Positions 6,455 to 7,298 of a stretch of 7,298 nt of DNA are shown in pieces. This stretch comes from Bacteroidales bacterium (GTDB lineage: Bacteria > Bacteroidota > Bacteroidia > Bacteroidales > UBA10428): positions 1 to 7,298 of the forward strand of contig DNTK01000547.1 in NCBI GenBank assembly GCA_003508755.1. The letters run 5' to 3'. The first letter of the stretch is position 1. Each line of letters starts with the position of its first letter. A program made the translations under genes and the position numbers. The notes beneath the pieces were generated by a model, which was not told the origin of the DNA, ran no database searches, and worked only from the letters and a program-made list of their open reading frames with translations.

Positions 6455-7298
6455 AAGCGTTTTCCTAAGTGCTCCCAGCATAATATGGTATCTGCCGGTA
6501 ATGAGAGAACTACACTTCTCCCTAAGATTTCATCATAGTGGCGAGGACTAATTCCAGATGCAGGTCTTTTCCACGTGAGGTGTTCCGGGGTGAGCGGGGC
6601 ACCAGCTTGAATGCTTTTGGCCAATACGAGGCTGCGTCGTGCGTTTGCTCGACTTAGTTCCTGTGTGCGCAAATTATTCAATCTACCATTTCCTCGCAGA
6701 GATATAGCACGTTTCATATTTTTCCTAAACTGTAGTAAATCCTTCTTATCCATCGCATGATAATGGTCATTGCCAGAAAGTGTCTTGTCATGAGTAAAAT
6801 GTTTTTCAACAATCTGAGCACCTGCAAGAACCGCATGTTCTAGGGTGCGCATATCTGCTGGTAAAGTGTGATCAGAATAGCCAATTGAACACTCGGGGAA
6901 CTTCTGCTTAAGTGTTTGAATGGCTCCAAGGTTGGCATGATCTTCATTAGTTGGATAATTCAACACACAATGCAGCAAAACAAGCGCATTTTGCTCTTCT
7001 TGGATCCACTCAACAGCTTCCTCAATTTCCCACATGTATGCCGCACCTGTTGATAGTAAAATAGGTTTACTAAATTGGCATAAATATTTTATGAAAGGTT
7101 TATTAGTAATATCTGAGCTGGAAATTTTAATAAATGGCATCAGTGGTGCCAAGAAATTAGCGCTTTCACTATCAAAAGGCGTACTGCAGAAGGTTACCCC
7201 AGCTCTATCTGCAACACCTTTTAGATGTTCATAGTCACTTTTCCAAAAAGTATCATATTTGCTGAACAAATCATGTTGGCTAGTAGTGGGTTCTTTGG
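6451..7298 (-). CDS. NeuB/PseI/LegI-family nonulosonic acid synthase (N-terminus beyond the window)
   Basis: The frame is open to the window edge (first full codon 7296-7294), leaving 281 residues of a protein usually about 350 long; no internal start should be assumed. NeuB-family enzymes condense phosphoenolpyruvate with a six-carbon sugar (ManNAc or a diacetamido-trideoxyhexose) to a nine-carbon 2-keto acid in a TIM barrel. Counting from that codon, landmarks are TFCSTPFD (35-42), FIKISSSDITN (55-65), PILLSTGA (78-85), LLHCVLNYPT (107-116), IGYSDHT (138-144) and EKHFTHD (164-170). H143 and H166 correspond to the two metal-binding histidines of NmNeuB. SGNDHYHAMD (174-183) follows. The last ~70 residues form the SAF/antifreeze-like domain (ARRSLVLAKSIQAG, then RPASGISP), which completes the partner subunit's active site. 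TGA at 6453-6451 overlaps the next gene's GTG. Which acid is made cannot be read from the fragment. Confidence 0.92.
   Translation of the reverse strand, partial: KEPTTSQHDLFSKYDTFWKSDYEHLKGVADRAGVTFCSTPFDSESANFLAPLMPFIKISSSDITNKPFIKYLCQFSKPILLSTGAAYMWEIEEAVEWIQEEQNALVLLHCVLNYPTNEDHANLGAIQTLKQKFPECSIGYSDHTLPADMRTLEHAVLAGAQIVEKHFTHDKTLSGNDHYHAMDKKDLLQFRKNMKRAISLRGNGRLNNLRTQELSRANARRSLVLAKSIQAGAPLTPEHLTWKRPASGISPRHYDEILGRSVVLSLPADTILCWEHLGKRL

Noticed and set aside
7034..7234. 66-codon plus-strand frame
   Set aside because: It is antisense to the conserved NeuB barrel region (STPFD, KISSSD, STGA).
1..7298. CRISPR array, tRNA, rRNA, insertion sequence or phage genes
   Set aside because: No spaced direct repeats, cloverleaf-like sequence, transposase motifs or phage proteins were seen on either strand.

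Overview
The window is an internal piece of a bacterial surface-polysaccharide locus (O-antigen, capsule or glycan-transfer type) that handles a nonulosonic acid, meaning a sialic-, pseudaminic- or legionaminic-acid-like sugar. All six convincing genes lie on the minus strand, so transcription runs from high to low coordinates. Both ends are cut: the N-terminus of the NeuB-family synthase lies beyond 7298, and most of a multi-membrane-span protein lies beyond position 1. The species cannot be named from the sequence. Wzx-type flippase, polymerase-like and pyruvyl transferase genes fit a Wzx/Wzy-dependent polysaccharide. The AT-rich spacers and the drop in GC from right to left are common in horizontally acquired glycan clusters.

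Layout in order of transcription. (1) 7298-6451: NeuB/PseI/LegI-type synthase with a C-terminal SAF domain. (2) 6454-4772: a two-domain protein joining a NeuA-like CMP-nonulosonate cytidylyltransferase to a PseG-like UDP-sugar hydrolase, overlapping gene 1 by GTGA. (3) 4771-4352: a 420-bp AT-rich spacer with only doubtful mini-ORFs. (4) 4351-3335: polysaccharide pyruvyl transferase family protein, GTG start. (5) 3334-3056: a 279-bp AT-rich spacer with candidate promoter elements. (6) 3055-1763: Wzx-like flippase, TTG start. (7) 1763-387: a probable GT-B-like glycosyltransferase with ELQHG and HST motifs, overlapping gene 6 by TGATG. (8) 390-1: N-terminal 130 residues of a hydrophobic membrane protein, probably the Wzy polymerase, overlapping gene 7 by ATGA.

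How the genes may work together (inference). The PseG-like domain would release UDP from a UDP-activated diacetamido-trideoxyhexose. The NeuB enzyme would condense the free sugar with phosphoenolpyruvate to a nine-carbon acid, and the NeuA domain would activate that with CTP. The ELQHG-type transferase is the only transferase candidate visible here and may add this sugar or another residue. The pyruvyl transferase may add a pyruvate ketal or a related group. The flippase and the Wzy candidate would export and polymerise the lipid-linked repeat. The earlier steps (PseB/PseC/PseH or Leg equivalents) are not in the window.
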